Below, piece by piece: positions 11,991-21,168 of a stretch of 64,000 nt of DNA; the stretch's first letter is position 1; each line of letters starts with the position of its first letter. The stretch lies in assembly GCF_019649055.1 (NCBI RefSeq), contig NW_026570350.1:124001-188000 (forward strand), read 5' to 3'. The stretch is from Paramacrobiotus metropolitanus (lineage: Eukaryota > Tardigrada > Eutardigrada > Parachela > Macrobiotidae). The notes under the pieces were generated by a model. The model worked only from the letters and a program-made list of their open reading frames with translations. It was not told the DNA's origin and did no database searches. The position numbers and the translations under genes were made by a program.

Positions 11991-13037
11991 GCTGGAACGG
12001 GAAGATGATGTATAATTTATTGGGCCATGTTCAATGCATAAATGCAGATAAAAGTATCAGAATTTGCAAGATAATTTTTGAATTATACAGCGCAAGCACA
12101 TTATGTTATATAGCGCGGGAAATTTTTGTACTGCATAAAGGCAAGACATTATTTCGCCATCCAATACAACAACAACGAATAAGTATACGAGCAAGCTTAT
12201 GATTGTATTTTTACCCATTGATACAAGGTCTGTGAGTCTGTAATACTAGTAGTATAACTATGCTACCACTTCGTTATTTGAAATTACACGCTTTCGACCT
12301 GAGATAATTCAATTATTATCGAAATACAACACTTGGGCGACTTAATGGTATTTGAGTGTACGGTGTGTAATGATTTTCTGATTCACGTCGTTATTTCACG
12401 ATGCCTGATTGCACTCGAAATTGCAGATACTGTAAAGTTTCGAAACCGTAAATGCAAGGCTATATATACGTGGCGTGCCTTGTGGAATGGACGATATTTA
12501 GGGTCCCTTTATTAACGTACTGTATAAAATTTTAATTATGTGCCAACTTACATTAAACTTGGGAATTGGGAGAGATTGTTTTTGTTGATTTGTTTTCTTT
12601 TAAGGAGTTGGGTGAACATTAATAAACGTAGATTAATTATTGTGACCCTGTGCCAATTACAATAAAAGGCGAAATATTGACATTATTGATATAAAACCGT
12701 TTTTCAAAGGAAAGGTGACAAATAGCAACTAGCGGACACACCCCGTTTTCCGTCCAATAGTGACTGGATTTCGTTTAAAGCGGCCTGATAGGCGCAAAAT
12801 AAAACGTACTCCTGCGCCGCGCACTCCGTGCAGATACAGTCTGTACGAATTCGGAAATCCGGTTACTACTGATTAAAAATTTAAGCTGGTTGCTCAATAG
12901 GCAATAACACGAAAGCGACCAATCGTAGTGAACTGTAGCCATGTTGCACAAAAGGCCACTGTCTTTTTCCAATAAATTCGCCGCTTACTGGCAGATACGG
13001 ATCTTGCGGACTGCCTGGCGATTTCGTGATAAGCTCA
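11991..13037. other. Intergenic, no gene seen
   Basis: AT-rich sequence between the tRNA gene and the outer edge of the 3' LTR of the giant retroelement. No coding signal recognised. Confidence 0.4.
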
Positions 13038-13390
13038 TCTAATGGTAGATCCAGAATGGATCCACAGACGGAGACAGAAACGGAATCTATCCCGTGGAGT
13101 GAGCGACACGATCTGGGTCGCGAGCTATGCGGAAACACAAAACGTCGCACCGTAATCGCTGACTTTTAATAATATTGAAAATTCCGACAACAGAAAATCA
13201 ACACTGATCGGCGCAGCTCGATCGTAAAGCGTGGAGCCCATTCAACAGCGTGCAACGCTGTGCAGCACGTGCTATGCCGCGCCCACTGACAAAACACAAA
13301 CCAATCAGAAGCGAGACACAACACAGGCCATAATCCAAAGGCGTAGCGCCTAGCGCCACTGACGTGAACGCTAGTGATCCCGGTCTCACA
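13038..13390 (-). repeat. 3' LTR
   Basis: A 353-bp copy aligned end to end with 37516-37873. On the element strand it begins TGTGAGACCGGGATCACTAG and ends near CTACCATTAGA. Conserved blocks include the segment around GATCGGCGCAGCTCGATCG and the AT-rich promoter-like patch TATTAAAAGTCAGC. A small deletion removes part of the GGCGTAGCGCC duplication seen in the other LTR. No clear polypurine tract precedes it, which is unusual. Confidence 0.8.
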
Positions 13391-13654
13391 TGCCTCTGGG
13401 GGGATGCCGAGCTCCTGTGAGGCTGGACACACTCCCGAATCCACGAAAAGACGGTCGCCAGTGTCTGTGCGTGCTCGAAAACATCAAATTCTCTTATTCC
13501 ATTTATCACATAATTCCAAATGCACAATGTGAAATAAAGAGATCTGTATTAAAATACTATTCCATATCAATTCTAATACAAAACAGATCAACAGTTATAA
13601 GATCAACAAAAGTATTAATCAAATGTAGACTAGGATCCTCCATTTCTGACTCGT

Positions 13655-14115
13655 AAAGGTCACAGGTCCTGTCCACCGTTTTCCGCACTTTGGCCCATTC
13701 CGCTCGGTTGAGCAATTCTGCGCATCCGTAGTGCGACTTCCATCACAATCCGCTTTGAGAATCGGGTGCGTATCAAGTACGACTTAGGAATACTGCTTCA
13801 TCTTTGGAATATGGTGCGTATCAATTGTACGACTTCAAAATGAGATCCATAAAGGTCATGGAGGGACGTCGTTAAGACAAGCGTAGTTCGCTTCCTCCCT
13901 GATAAAGGTCATCCTTTGTTGAGATGATCCGTTGAGATGTGCGACTCGTTATGGGTTAATGGTCCCAAAAGGTCATGCGACTGGAATTCCGGTACGGTGA
14001 CTCTTGGGCGGTAATGATCCCAAGGGTCATCCAACTTTTCTTCAAACTTCCATTAAAGGTCATGGAGGAACTTAGCCGATTTTTGCCGACTTTCAAGCAT
14101 TTCTTCGCTTGCCCC
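13655..14115 (-). repeat. AAAGGTCA cluster in the 3' untranslated region
   Basis: AAGGTCA is seen on the plus strand near 13655, 13855, 13905, 13969 and 14056, plus one TGACCTTT near 14134. Most copies are therefore in the orientation opposite to that in the coding region. Flanks are partly repeated: GTGCGTATCAA...GTACGACTT occurs twice (near 13767 and 13811), and CATGGAGGNAC follows two of the sites. This is noncoding trailer sequence of the giant element. Confidence 0.75.
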
Positions 14116-14164
14116 CTGGTAAAACTTTTAAGTTGACCTTTCCGTCGCACATCCAACTTCAATA

Positions 14165-14670
14165 TGCCTCGAGCGGCCAGAGTGCCGGCAGAGTTTACCG
14201 TAACATCTCTGATGGGGCCGGCTAACTACCGCATTAAATTTACCCCATGACGCTTCCACATTAAATCTTTTACTCTTGTTCGCCGCTTGTGTCTAGCTTC
14301 CGTACGAGAGATCCGGCTTGATTACCGTTATTTCTCTCGTTAAGTTTTGACACTGAATCGCTTAAGGAGAGTGGCCGGCATAGTACACCGTAGCGTCTCT
14401 GATGGGGCCGGCTAATAGACCGAATCAAATTTAACCCCATTAATATTTCCACCTGTTGTCTTTCTCTTTTCGCCGCTTATGGCCCCATCTTCGTCTTCAA
14501 GAGATCCGGCTTGATTACCGTAGTTTCTCTTGCTAATTTATAACACTGAGTCGCTTAAGGAGGAGAGCCGGCTGACTGCCGTAGCAACTCCTTGGGGCCG
14601 GCTTTATAGACCGAATCAATTTAAACCCCAATCGCTGCTCCACATGATTTCTTTATCCTTTGCGATTCTG
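14165..14670 (-). repeat. ~195-bp tandem repeats in element 3' UTR
   Basis: Two full units and one partial one (about 14165-14364, 14365-14560, 14561-14670). Each contains GGGGCCGGCT, ACCGNATNAAATTTA, CGCCGCTT, GAGATCCGGCTTGATTACCGT and CGCTTAAGGA landmarks. A partial related unit (GCCGGCTGACTGCCGTAGCAAC) lies in the 5' leader near 37090, so the same cassette occurs near both ends of the element. Confidence 0.8.
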
Positions 14671-14823
14671 TGCTATAAACGCTGAAAACAACAAATACAC
14701 AAATGCAGTTAATGTTAATATGTCACGTCGCCCTTATACAACACCATTTTCATTTCTCATTCTTGTGACGTACCGACAAATGCCGTAGACGTCCTTTTAA
14801 TAGTGTGATCCTAACGATCAGCA

Positions 14824-16242
14824 CTATTCCATTTCATTTGAGTCGCCCTCCTCGCCGTCTCTCGGCTGGCGCTTTTTGGAACTTTCTGGATGATTGCGGT
14901 CAGACGTTCGGTCAACTGGTTCCGTGGAATCAACTGCTATGACCTTTTCCGGGTCAACTTCTCGCTGACCGCGACCTTTCCCTTGGCGACTGCGTTTAAC
15001 CGCCTCTACCCGGTGGCGTGCGTCATTTTCTTCCAGTCGCAGTCTTCGGTTATTAGGGTCGTCCGCCAGTCGCCGTTGCACATCAGCGAGGTTATCGCGG
15101 AGTCGCTGGTTTCTTAGGCCGCGTCGTCCTATCTGGTTAGGGGCGCGTTCTGGGCGTCGGTCGCCTTTATTCACCAGAAATTCGTTGATGTAGACGTCTA
15201 CTCCGTCCACTGGTTCGACGTAGTCACTTCCCATGGTATCTTTAATCCGGTTGATCCGCTCTTCGACTTGGGAGGCATGGCGCGCTGTAAGATTGCCTTT
15301 CTCCATTCGTATTCTACACTTCTTCAACGCTTTCCGAGCCGTGTGGGCTATGCCGACATGTTCCATAGGTTCTCCCAACTTAACGACATGAGGCCGGAAA
15401 AATGCCGGGATATCGTCCTTCATTGTATTAGACACCAATTGATTTTGTGTCTTATAATGTGCCAGTCTCGCGGCGAAGACCTTTTGCCCCATCCTTTTTG
15501 CGGCATAGTCTTTCGGGTCCACTTGTAGTCCAATCGATGCTCTAGCTGCGAGCAACTTGAAGGCCGGATTCACGTGTCGTAAAACGAACTGAGCCACATA
15601 TTCCTGTCGTTCATCGTAGTCTGTGTACCAGAATTGTGTCATACCGACTGGGTCAGTCGTGTCCAATGGCACATCCAATAAACTCAAATCCAACAAACTG
15701 TGTAATCCGTTTCGTCGGATGGGGAGATAACAATCTCGCGCGGAGTCGCGAGGAATGAATAACCGACGGAAAAGTCCTTGTTCCACTCCTTGTTTAATCT
15801 CTCTCGCATAACCCGAGTCAAGTAGAAATTGGCTCAACTGTCTCAGAATTGTGCCAATTTTGTTGGCTTCAACCGAATCCGGCTCAAGTCCAAAGTATCG
15901 ACAAATTTCGACCGTTTGCTCATCGATATCAGTCGTCTTATATTCCATGTCAATACTTTCTGGTTGTCGGTTATTAAATCTGGAGTTTAATCGCTGATCC
16001 CCTTGGCGACGATTATCCGGTTCGCCTTGACCTTCCAGTTCGCGTCGGTCTGCTGATGCTGGCTGCGACGGTTCATTACTCGTCGATGAAGCCGGTTGAA
16101 GGTCACTATCCAAGATTACATTTCGTCGGTGAGTCACATTCTCTTGAGACGTGGTTTCGACAACTGAGCCAGTACCTTCCATCGCGTCATCTTCTTGTAC
16201 GGTACTCACGATGGGATCCACTACATGAACCACTGACTCCAC
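14824..16242 (-). CDS. Giant-element last ORF, basic-tailed protein
   Basis: About 472 residues, the last long frame before the 3' UTR. The first ~110 residues are polar and acidic. Residues ~110-330 look globular, with conserved-looking stretches such as CRYFGLEPDS, LPIRRNGLHSLLDLSL and PAFFRPHVVKLGEP. The C-terminal ~140 residues are strongly basic (RRGLRNQRLRDNL, KRSRQGKGRGQR), suggesting nucleic-acid binding. It overlaps the end of the preceding SR-rich ORF by about 20 bases in another frame and its first in-frame codon is GTG, so expression by frameshift or a downstream ATG (residue 21) is possible. No family is recognised and it occupies the position where env would be. The internal AAAGGTCA is almost absent here, unlike neighbouring ORFs. 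Confidence 0.6.
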   Translation of the reverse strand: MESVVHVVDPIVSTVQEDDAMEGTGSVVETTSQENVTHRRNVILDSDLQPASSTSNEPSQPASADRRELEGQGEPDNRRQGDQRLNSRFNNRQPESIDMEYKTTDIDEQTVEICRYFGLEPDSVEANKIGTILRQLSQFLLDSGYAREIKQGVEQGLFRRLFIPRDSARDCYLPIRRNGLHSLLDLSLLDVPLDTTDPVGMTQFWYTDYDERQEYVAQFVLRHVNPAFKLLAARASIGLQVDPKDYAAKRMGQKVFAARLAHYKTQNQLVSNTMKDDIPAFFRPHVVKLGEPMEHVGIAHTARKALKKCRIRMEKGNLTARHASQVEERINRIKDTMGSDYVEPVDGVDVYINEFLVNKGDRRPERAPNQIGRRGLRNQRLRDNLADVQRRLADDPNNRRLRLEENDARHRVEAVKRSRQGKGRGQREVDPEKVIAVDSTEPVDRTSDRNHPESSKKRQPRDGEEGDSNEME

Positions 16243-17570
16243 CCGCTGATACTTTGGGGTGAATCTTCCCGTTCAGTGCTTGATGACCTTTTATTTGCGC
16301 CCGAGTCAAAGGTCGCGTAGAATGCAGCCCTCTGTTGCCATCTTTTATCGCGTGGGTCAGGCGTTCGATTTCGCGTATGTTCGCGTCTTTTATCCCATGA
16401 CCTTTCGGGTGTTGACATCCTGACGTTACGATTACGGAAAGCAACTTCCGTCGGCACCTGATGTCCTTCCTTTTCAGGTTCTGTACGGAATGTCTCCGCA
16501 CGCCGTTTGTCTTCACGTTCTCTGGTCGCTGCCAGTAACTTCGTTGTGTCGATCTTCCTCTGAATGCTCATCTCTGTTACTTCATCGCCGTGGCGTACCC
16601 ATCCTCTTCCGCCGCGGTAATCCCTGTCGCGGGAACGTTCGCGTGACCTTTCACGGTGGTAGTCACGTGTCCTTTCACGAGAGTGTTCACGTGACCTTTC
16701 GCTCCGTCTTTCAGAAATCCGTTCATGTTCACGTGAATGTCCGCGTGACCTTTCTCTATGCGGAGGCGACCGTGGCCGTATGAAGCCTTCATCCCGTTTG
16801 AAGCTTCTGAGTGCTTGCAGCACATCGCTTTCGGTTCGGCGAGATTTACGTAGGTCATCCATACGTCTTTCGACTTCCTTCTTTATGTATGGTGCCGGCG
16901 CGAACCCGTCTTGCAGTCGTTTCTTCTCCCGCAACAGCATTTTGAATATCTCGTCTGACATAGCAGCTGGATCCTTCGTTAACGTTTCAATTTGAATGAT
17001 AAGCGACTGTCGTACGAGTTGCATTTCGTCTTCATTAAGGCTGGCCATGCCCGTAGGTGCAACTAAACTCGATGTGCTGGGCAGCCCCTCTCGTGCAGCC
17101 TGTTCACTTGCTCTCTTATTTTCCGCATTAATTTTCGCGCGGATTTCGTCTTCCATCTGCTGAGCTCGCATCTTCGCTTGGTCTTCTTCAAATTTCTTCC
17201 GATACGCGTCTGTCTGTGGACACTTCAACGGCTCCAAGGTGTCATCCCAACCAGGTTCGTTGTTCCGGATCGCTTCCCAGTAGCGATCCTCGAGTAGCAT
17301 TCGCTCTTCCACTGGGATGCTGCCGTAATTCCTTGCGCTTATCAGATTGCGGAAGACATCCAGGTTCCCGCGTTTGGCTTCCGAGACTCCAACAAGTGAG
17401 ACAATATGTGGGTCATCCAGCTTGTGAATGCATGCGTAGCACGGAAATTTCTTATCAACCTTTTTGTTATTACGTAGACAGTCCGGACACTTTGGATTGT
17501 AGCCCGTAAACCGATCGATGTCTGCCGCCGTTCCCGTACGTTTAGGAGTGGCTTGACCTTTCTGTGCCAT
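16221..17570 (-). CDS. Giant-element SR/RS-rich zinc-finger-like ORF
   Basis: 449 residues from ATG 17570. The N-terminus has two CxxC pairs (CPDCLRNN at ~33 and CYACIHK at ~49) that could hold a zinc ion. Residues ~95-240 are helical and charged. Residues ~265-330 form an RS/RE/RD-dipeptide domain (RERSRGHSREHER, RERSRDRDYRGGRG) like that of SR splicing factors. The tail is basic. RS domains contact RNA and other SR proteins in splicing and export, so an inferred role is control of splicing or export of the very long element RNA. Three or four AAAGGTCACG octamers lie inside the RS-coding DNA, partly explaining the RS/KGH composition. No homologue is named. Confidence 0.65.
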   Translation of the reverse strand: MAQKGQATPKRTGTAADIDRFTGYNPKCPDCLRNNKKVDKKFPCYACIHKLDDPHIVSLVGVSEAKRGNLDVFRNLISARNYGSIPVEERMLLEDRYWEAIRNNEPGWDDTLEPLKCPQTDAYRKKFEEDQAKMRAQQMEDEIRAKINAENKRASEQAAREGLPSTSSLVAPTGMASLNEDEMQLVRQSLIIQIETLTKDPAAMSDEIFKMLLREKKRLQDGFAPAPYIKKEVERRMDDLRKSRRTESDVLQALRSFKRDEGFIRPRSPPHRERSRGHSREHERISERRSERSREHSRERTRDYHRERSRERSRDRDYRGGRGWVRHGDEVTEMSIQRKIDTTKLLAATREREDKRRAETFRTEPEKEGHQVPTEVAFRNRNVRMSTPERSWDKRREHTRNRTPDPRDKRWQQRAAFYATFDSGANKRSSSTEREDSPQSISGWSQWFM

Positions 17571-17910
17571 TTTTCCGCTTCAATCTGTAATTACAAAACA
17601 ATCCGTCATATTAACTTTTCCACGTTAATCCTTCCATTTCCTATCCATATCAAGGCTTTTCTATCATTTTTACGCCTATTCCGTTACTGAGCTGAGACTT
17701 TCCTAGCTCCTGCTGCCTTTTTCTATCACTGTAACGTGGTGACCTTTCTCACGTTATCAGCACTTTCTGACTACTGTGACCTTTTCTATTAGTCCTAGTA
17801 CTGCTTTCAGTTGACCTTTCGTAACACTTTTCGCTTTCGTTTTAAACTGTTTTATGCTTTTTCTGTAATATGCAGGGTTCATTACTCGCTGCATATTACA
17901 CTCGATTAGT

Positions 17911-18249
17911 TCACTCGGATTCTTTCATCGATGGTTTATACGGCTTGAAATCGATTCGGCCATCTGGCTTAATATGAAGCACTTCGTCCGCGATCAAGGC
18001 TTCAACGGCATTCTTAATCCACTCTTTATCGCTTTCAATATTCAAATCTCCCAATTCGTAATTGACGGCCATGAAGTTTGAAAGGTCATTCCATGACGCT
18101 CCATTGGTACCGCCAATGGCGTCCAGAGCCACATCTGTGATGGCTATCTTCCAGGCCTCCAGTTCCATTTTCAGTCTGGGCGTTCGTTCCGTGCCCTGTT
18201 TCGGAAGGTAGTAGACGACTTTGTTGTCCTTGTTATATTTACATCCCAA
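17911..18249 (-). CDS. Possible linker-histone-like winged helix (frameshifted tail)
   Basis: About 112 residues, open further upstream to near 18286 in the +1 frame relative to the preceding 948-residue ORF. It is probably that ORF's original C-terminus after a one-base shift. The segment AITDVALDAIGGTNGASWND, then LSNFMAVNYEL, then a helix WIKNAVEALIADEVLHIK and PDGRIDFKP follows the helix-helix-helix-hairpin rhythm of the H1/H5 globular (H15) domain. In that family the pattern is AL..L....GSS...I..YI...Y, then ....ALK..V..G.L....G. This is a resemblance by eye, not a proof. If right, the element encodes a DNA-binding winged-helix module. Confidence 0.4.
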   Translation of the reverse strand: MGCKYNKDNKVVYYLPKQGTERTPRLKMELEAWKIAITDVALDAIGGTNGASWNDLSNFMAVNYELGDLNIESDKEWIKNAVEALIADEVLHIKPDGRIDFKPYKPSMKESE

Positions 18250-18259
18250 CTTTCCTTCC

Positions 18260-21106
18260 TTATAAGCTCGTTTCAGAGACTCGTTCAGTCATGTTAAGTG
18301 ACGACCTTCCGTTCGTATTTATCGCCACTTGTCTTTTCAGGTCTGTCCCAAGCATTTCTTTCTCCCGAATAATCTGGAGTGCGTTCTGGACTTCGTTCCA
18401 TGTACGATTATTCACGTCCAATGCCGGCCCTAACATGTAATCTGTAGCCTCCTTTGCCGGTGTACCGCTACTTTTCTGGGAGGATGTCGAGTCCGTTGGG
18501 TCAGCCGTCGCTGTCTCGTCGATCCTCAGCTTTGCCAGTGATCCTGATGATGACCCCGCCGATTTTGGTTCGGCTGTCTTCTTCTCCTCCTGTGGCAAAG
18601 TCTCTTGACCTTTTAAATCGCCGACCGACTTCGATCGTTCCTTCTCAAAGACGTCCTTTAATGGTATGAACAGTGATTTGTGAAACACCTGGCGCGCCGA
18701 ATCCGCTTCAGCTTCTGCCGCTGCCTTATCCATCGGGAGCATGACCTTTTCTTTCTCCCGTTTATCTGAAGTCTCATGACCTTTCGGTTGATCTTCTGCG
18801 GTAGTTCCAGATGTTTCTTGACCTTTCGACTGTTCGCCTTTTTCTGTCGCAGGTCCAGAAGGAGCCGTTGTTGTAGTATCGTCATCACTTCCCGATTCCG
18901 AGTCCATTGGGCCTTTTGTCTTCGATGAAACTGTGACCTTTTCCATATCCTGACTGTCGGACATATTACAGTGGATCTGTCTTTCCGGTGGTATTAGACC
19001 GACTCTCGTGTATCGGATCGGGTGTCCTTTATTTGCGTTTGTCGTGGCAAGGACGTTCTGTTTAATCAACTTTGGCAATACGCGTTCGGTTGCCGTGTCG
19101 ATCTCCTTTATCATTCCATTTCCGTCGTTCCAAACTGCGTTGATGTATTGGCTAATCCGGTGACTCGTTGATCCTAATGGGCTTGTCATTCCCGCGATTG
19201 CCCTTTCCACTCGCATTGGGACCGCTTCATTCGGAGTTGTCAGCGCCTTATCCGAACTGGCTGGTCTGAACAACTTGGCCTCATACGAGAAACTCGGGTG
19301 CTTCTGGATAAGTTTTCCTGCGTTCCGTGCGAATTCCAGTACGACGTCAAACTTCTGTTTAGTAAAGCTACGACGCTGTTTCTTGAGATATGTCTTCAGG
19401 CCTGATTTAAATTTGGATGTCACCGATGCTGTTCTTATTCGTGTGAAATTCTTCTCCGCTCCGTTATACGCTTTGATTATTTCATCGACCGTGTTCAAAT
19501 TATCATCATCTGGACCATCAAATTCTTCATCCTCTGTAAAGTCCAATTCGCTCTCTCCATCTGGTTCAGCGTAATTGATCATTGCCATTGCATCAACTTT
19601 CATGGCTGTTTTGACCTTTCCTTTCGTCTTAACGGGCTCGCTCTTTGCTTTTTGCCCTTTATCCAAGGCCTCCGCTAAGCTTCTTGGCTCAGTAGTCCTT
19701 GATCGTGTCGTTTTCGAATCTGTATGTGACCTTGCACTGACCGTCGAAGTGCTTGGAAGGCTCACTTCCGATGCCTCCGATTCACGCGACGTCTCCCGTT
19801 TCGCTTTCTCACGACCTTGTTTGGCCTTACGCTCTTTTATCGTGGATGCGGACATTACAATGGGGACAGCTTGTTTCACCGCTATGACCTTTGCTCTGGG
19901 TTTTGACTCGGGCTCAGTGACCTTTGCTTTTGATGTAGCTGATTGGATGACTTTCTTTGACTTCGTAGGTGTCGATGACCTTTCTTCAACTTCGCCAACT
20001 GACTCGTCCAATATCTCGACATCATGAGACGCTGGTTCATCTTTTTCTTCTTCCGGTGCTTGTGCTATCGCTTTCATCACCGCTCTTTTCTTCTTATCTT
20101 CTTCCTCCTGTCGTTTCTTCTTATCTTCTTCCTCCCGTCGTTTCTTGAGAAAATCGCCTTTCTTAACCTTGTCACGGTTCATGGCCTCTTCCAATCTGGG
20201 CGCTTTTCTCGGTTTGACTTTTGAGGGCTTGACCTTTAAGGGCTTTTTATGTTTGTCGGCCGTTTCTTCGTCTGAGCCTTCTTCCTCAGGTGGGTCCTCG
20301 TCTTCCGACTCTGGTTCGTCGTCACCAGGTGGATTACAATAGCCACAGTTTGGTTCATCACACTGAAGGTGCTCATGACTTCCTGGGCAATCTCTAACAC
20401 TCTTTGTAGAGAACGTCTGGCCCCTCCTGGTTTCAGTTAGATTTGCCGACGTGCCTGGCGCCTCTTCCGTCTCTCCGGCTCCGCCTTCTTGTGCCGGGGG
20501 ATGAATTTCCAAGTGTCTTGTCTCTTTCGGAGATCCCTGTGAGGCGACCTCCCACAAAGGGTTCTTCTTAGCGTCGTAAAATACCGTTTTGTACGATCCG
20601 TCTTCCATTCGTCTTGTGAGTCGGAAATGTGCTCCATCGATTTCCGCTCGATGCCGCATCATGCTGATCAGTGTACTCGCTTGAACCACAGCGTCTGTTC
20701 GGTCGCTCTCAGGTATCAGATCCCATAACTGCTCAATCGCTGCCTGATTCGCGTTTCGGGCGCTCTCTTCTGACACATCCCATGGGGCATATGGAACCGG
20801 GTCTCCTGTTATTGGATCGACTATCACTGCAGTTATGGTTTCCACAGCTTCTCCATTACCACCGAAAAGTCTGAGGGTGACCTTTCTGCTTGTCGCATCT
20901 GTATATCTCAGGACCGACTCATAATCATCTGACGATCGTTTCTTCGGGTCTGGATCCGCCGTCGGTTTTGAGCGAGTTCTCTCTTTGATCAACAGTTTGC
21001 CATCCGTTGTATATGTATATGCCAAGTGGTCATCATCTGTGCCCACTTTGATACGGATCCATGCATCCTCTTCGGTTGCGACTTTAGATACCACGTGCTT
21101 CATCAT
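18260..21106 (-). CDS. Giant-element 948-residue ORF with duplicated domain
   Basis: N-terminal ~260 residues are folded-looking. A unit with RKVTLRLFGG, TAVIVDPITGDPVPYAPWDV, LWDLIPESDRTDAV, MMRHRAEIDGAHFRLTRRM and YKTVFYDAKKNPLW repeats a diverged unit. That unit starts at the end of the preceding ORF (KVTARIVDKKTNKEIDSYNP) and runs into the start of this one (AWIRIKVG, YTYTTDGKLLIKERTRS). Residues ~260-560 are low-complexity Lys/Glu/Ser/Pro (KKRQEEEDKKKR). A second folded segment lies at ~575-700, followed by a Ser/Thr/Glu-rich linker. The frame is open upstream of the ATG and appears to have been continuous with 22815-21169 before a one-base shift. The function is unknown. Confidence 0.6.
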   Translation of the reverse strand: MMKHVVSKVATEEDAWIRIKVGTDDDHLAYTYTTDGKLLIKERTRSKPTADPDPKKRSSDDYESVLRYTDATSRKVTLRLFGGNGEAVETITAVIVDPITGDPVPYAPWDVSEESARNANQAAIEQLWDLIPESDRTDAVVQASTLISMMRHRAEIDGAHFRLTRRMEDGSYKTVFYDAKKNPLWEVASQGSPKETRHLEIHPPAQEGGAGETEEAPGTSANLTETRRGQTFSTKSVRDCPGSHEHLQCDEPNCGYCNPPGDDEPESEDEDPPEEEGSDEETADKHKKPLKVKPSKVKPRKAPRLEEAMNRDKVKKGDFLKKRREEEDKKKRQEEEDKKKRAVMKAIAQAPEEEKDEPASHDVEILDESVGEVEERSSTPTKSKKVIQSATSKAKVTEPESKPRAKVIAVKQAVPIVMSASTIKERKAKQGREKAKRETSRESEASEVSLPSTSTVSARSHTDSKTTRSRTTEPRSLAEALDKGQKAKSEPVKTKGKVKTAMKVDAMAMINYAEPDGESELDFTEDEEFDGPDDDNLNTVDEIIKAYNGAEKNFTRIRTASVTSKFKSGLKTYLKKQRRSFTKQKFDVVLEFARNAGKLIQKHPSFSYEAKLFRPASSDKALTTPNEAVPMRVERAIAGMTSPLGSTSHRISQYINAVWNDGNGMIKEIDTATERVLPKLIKQNVLATTNANKGHPIRYTRVGLIPPERQIHCNMSDSQDMEKVTVSSKTKGPMDSESGSDDDTTTTAPSGPATEKGEQSKGQETSGTTAEDQPKGHETSDKREKEKVMLPMDKAAAEAEADSARQVFHKSLFIPLKDVFEKERSKSVGDLKGQETLPQEEKKTAEPKSAGSSSGSLAKLRIDETATADPTDSTSSQKSSGTPAKEATDYMLGPALDVNNRTWNEVQNALQIIREKEMLGTDLKRQVAINTNGRSSLNMTERVSETSL

Positions 21107-21168
21107 CTGAACGATAACTCTTGGGTTATGACGTTCTTCTGGAGGAATAAACTGTAGCGCCTCATTGA

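Noticed and set aside
13400-13440. Polypurine tract for the 3' LTR
   Set aside because: The only G-run (CTGGGGGGATG) is purine-rich on the wrong strand for a minus-strand element, so I did not annotate one.
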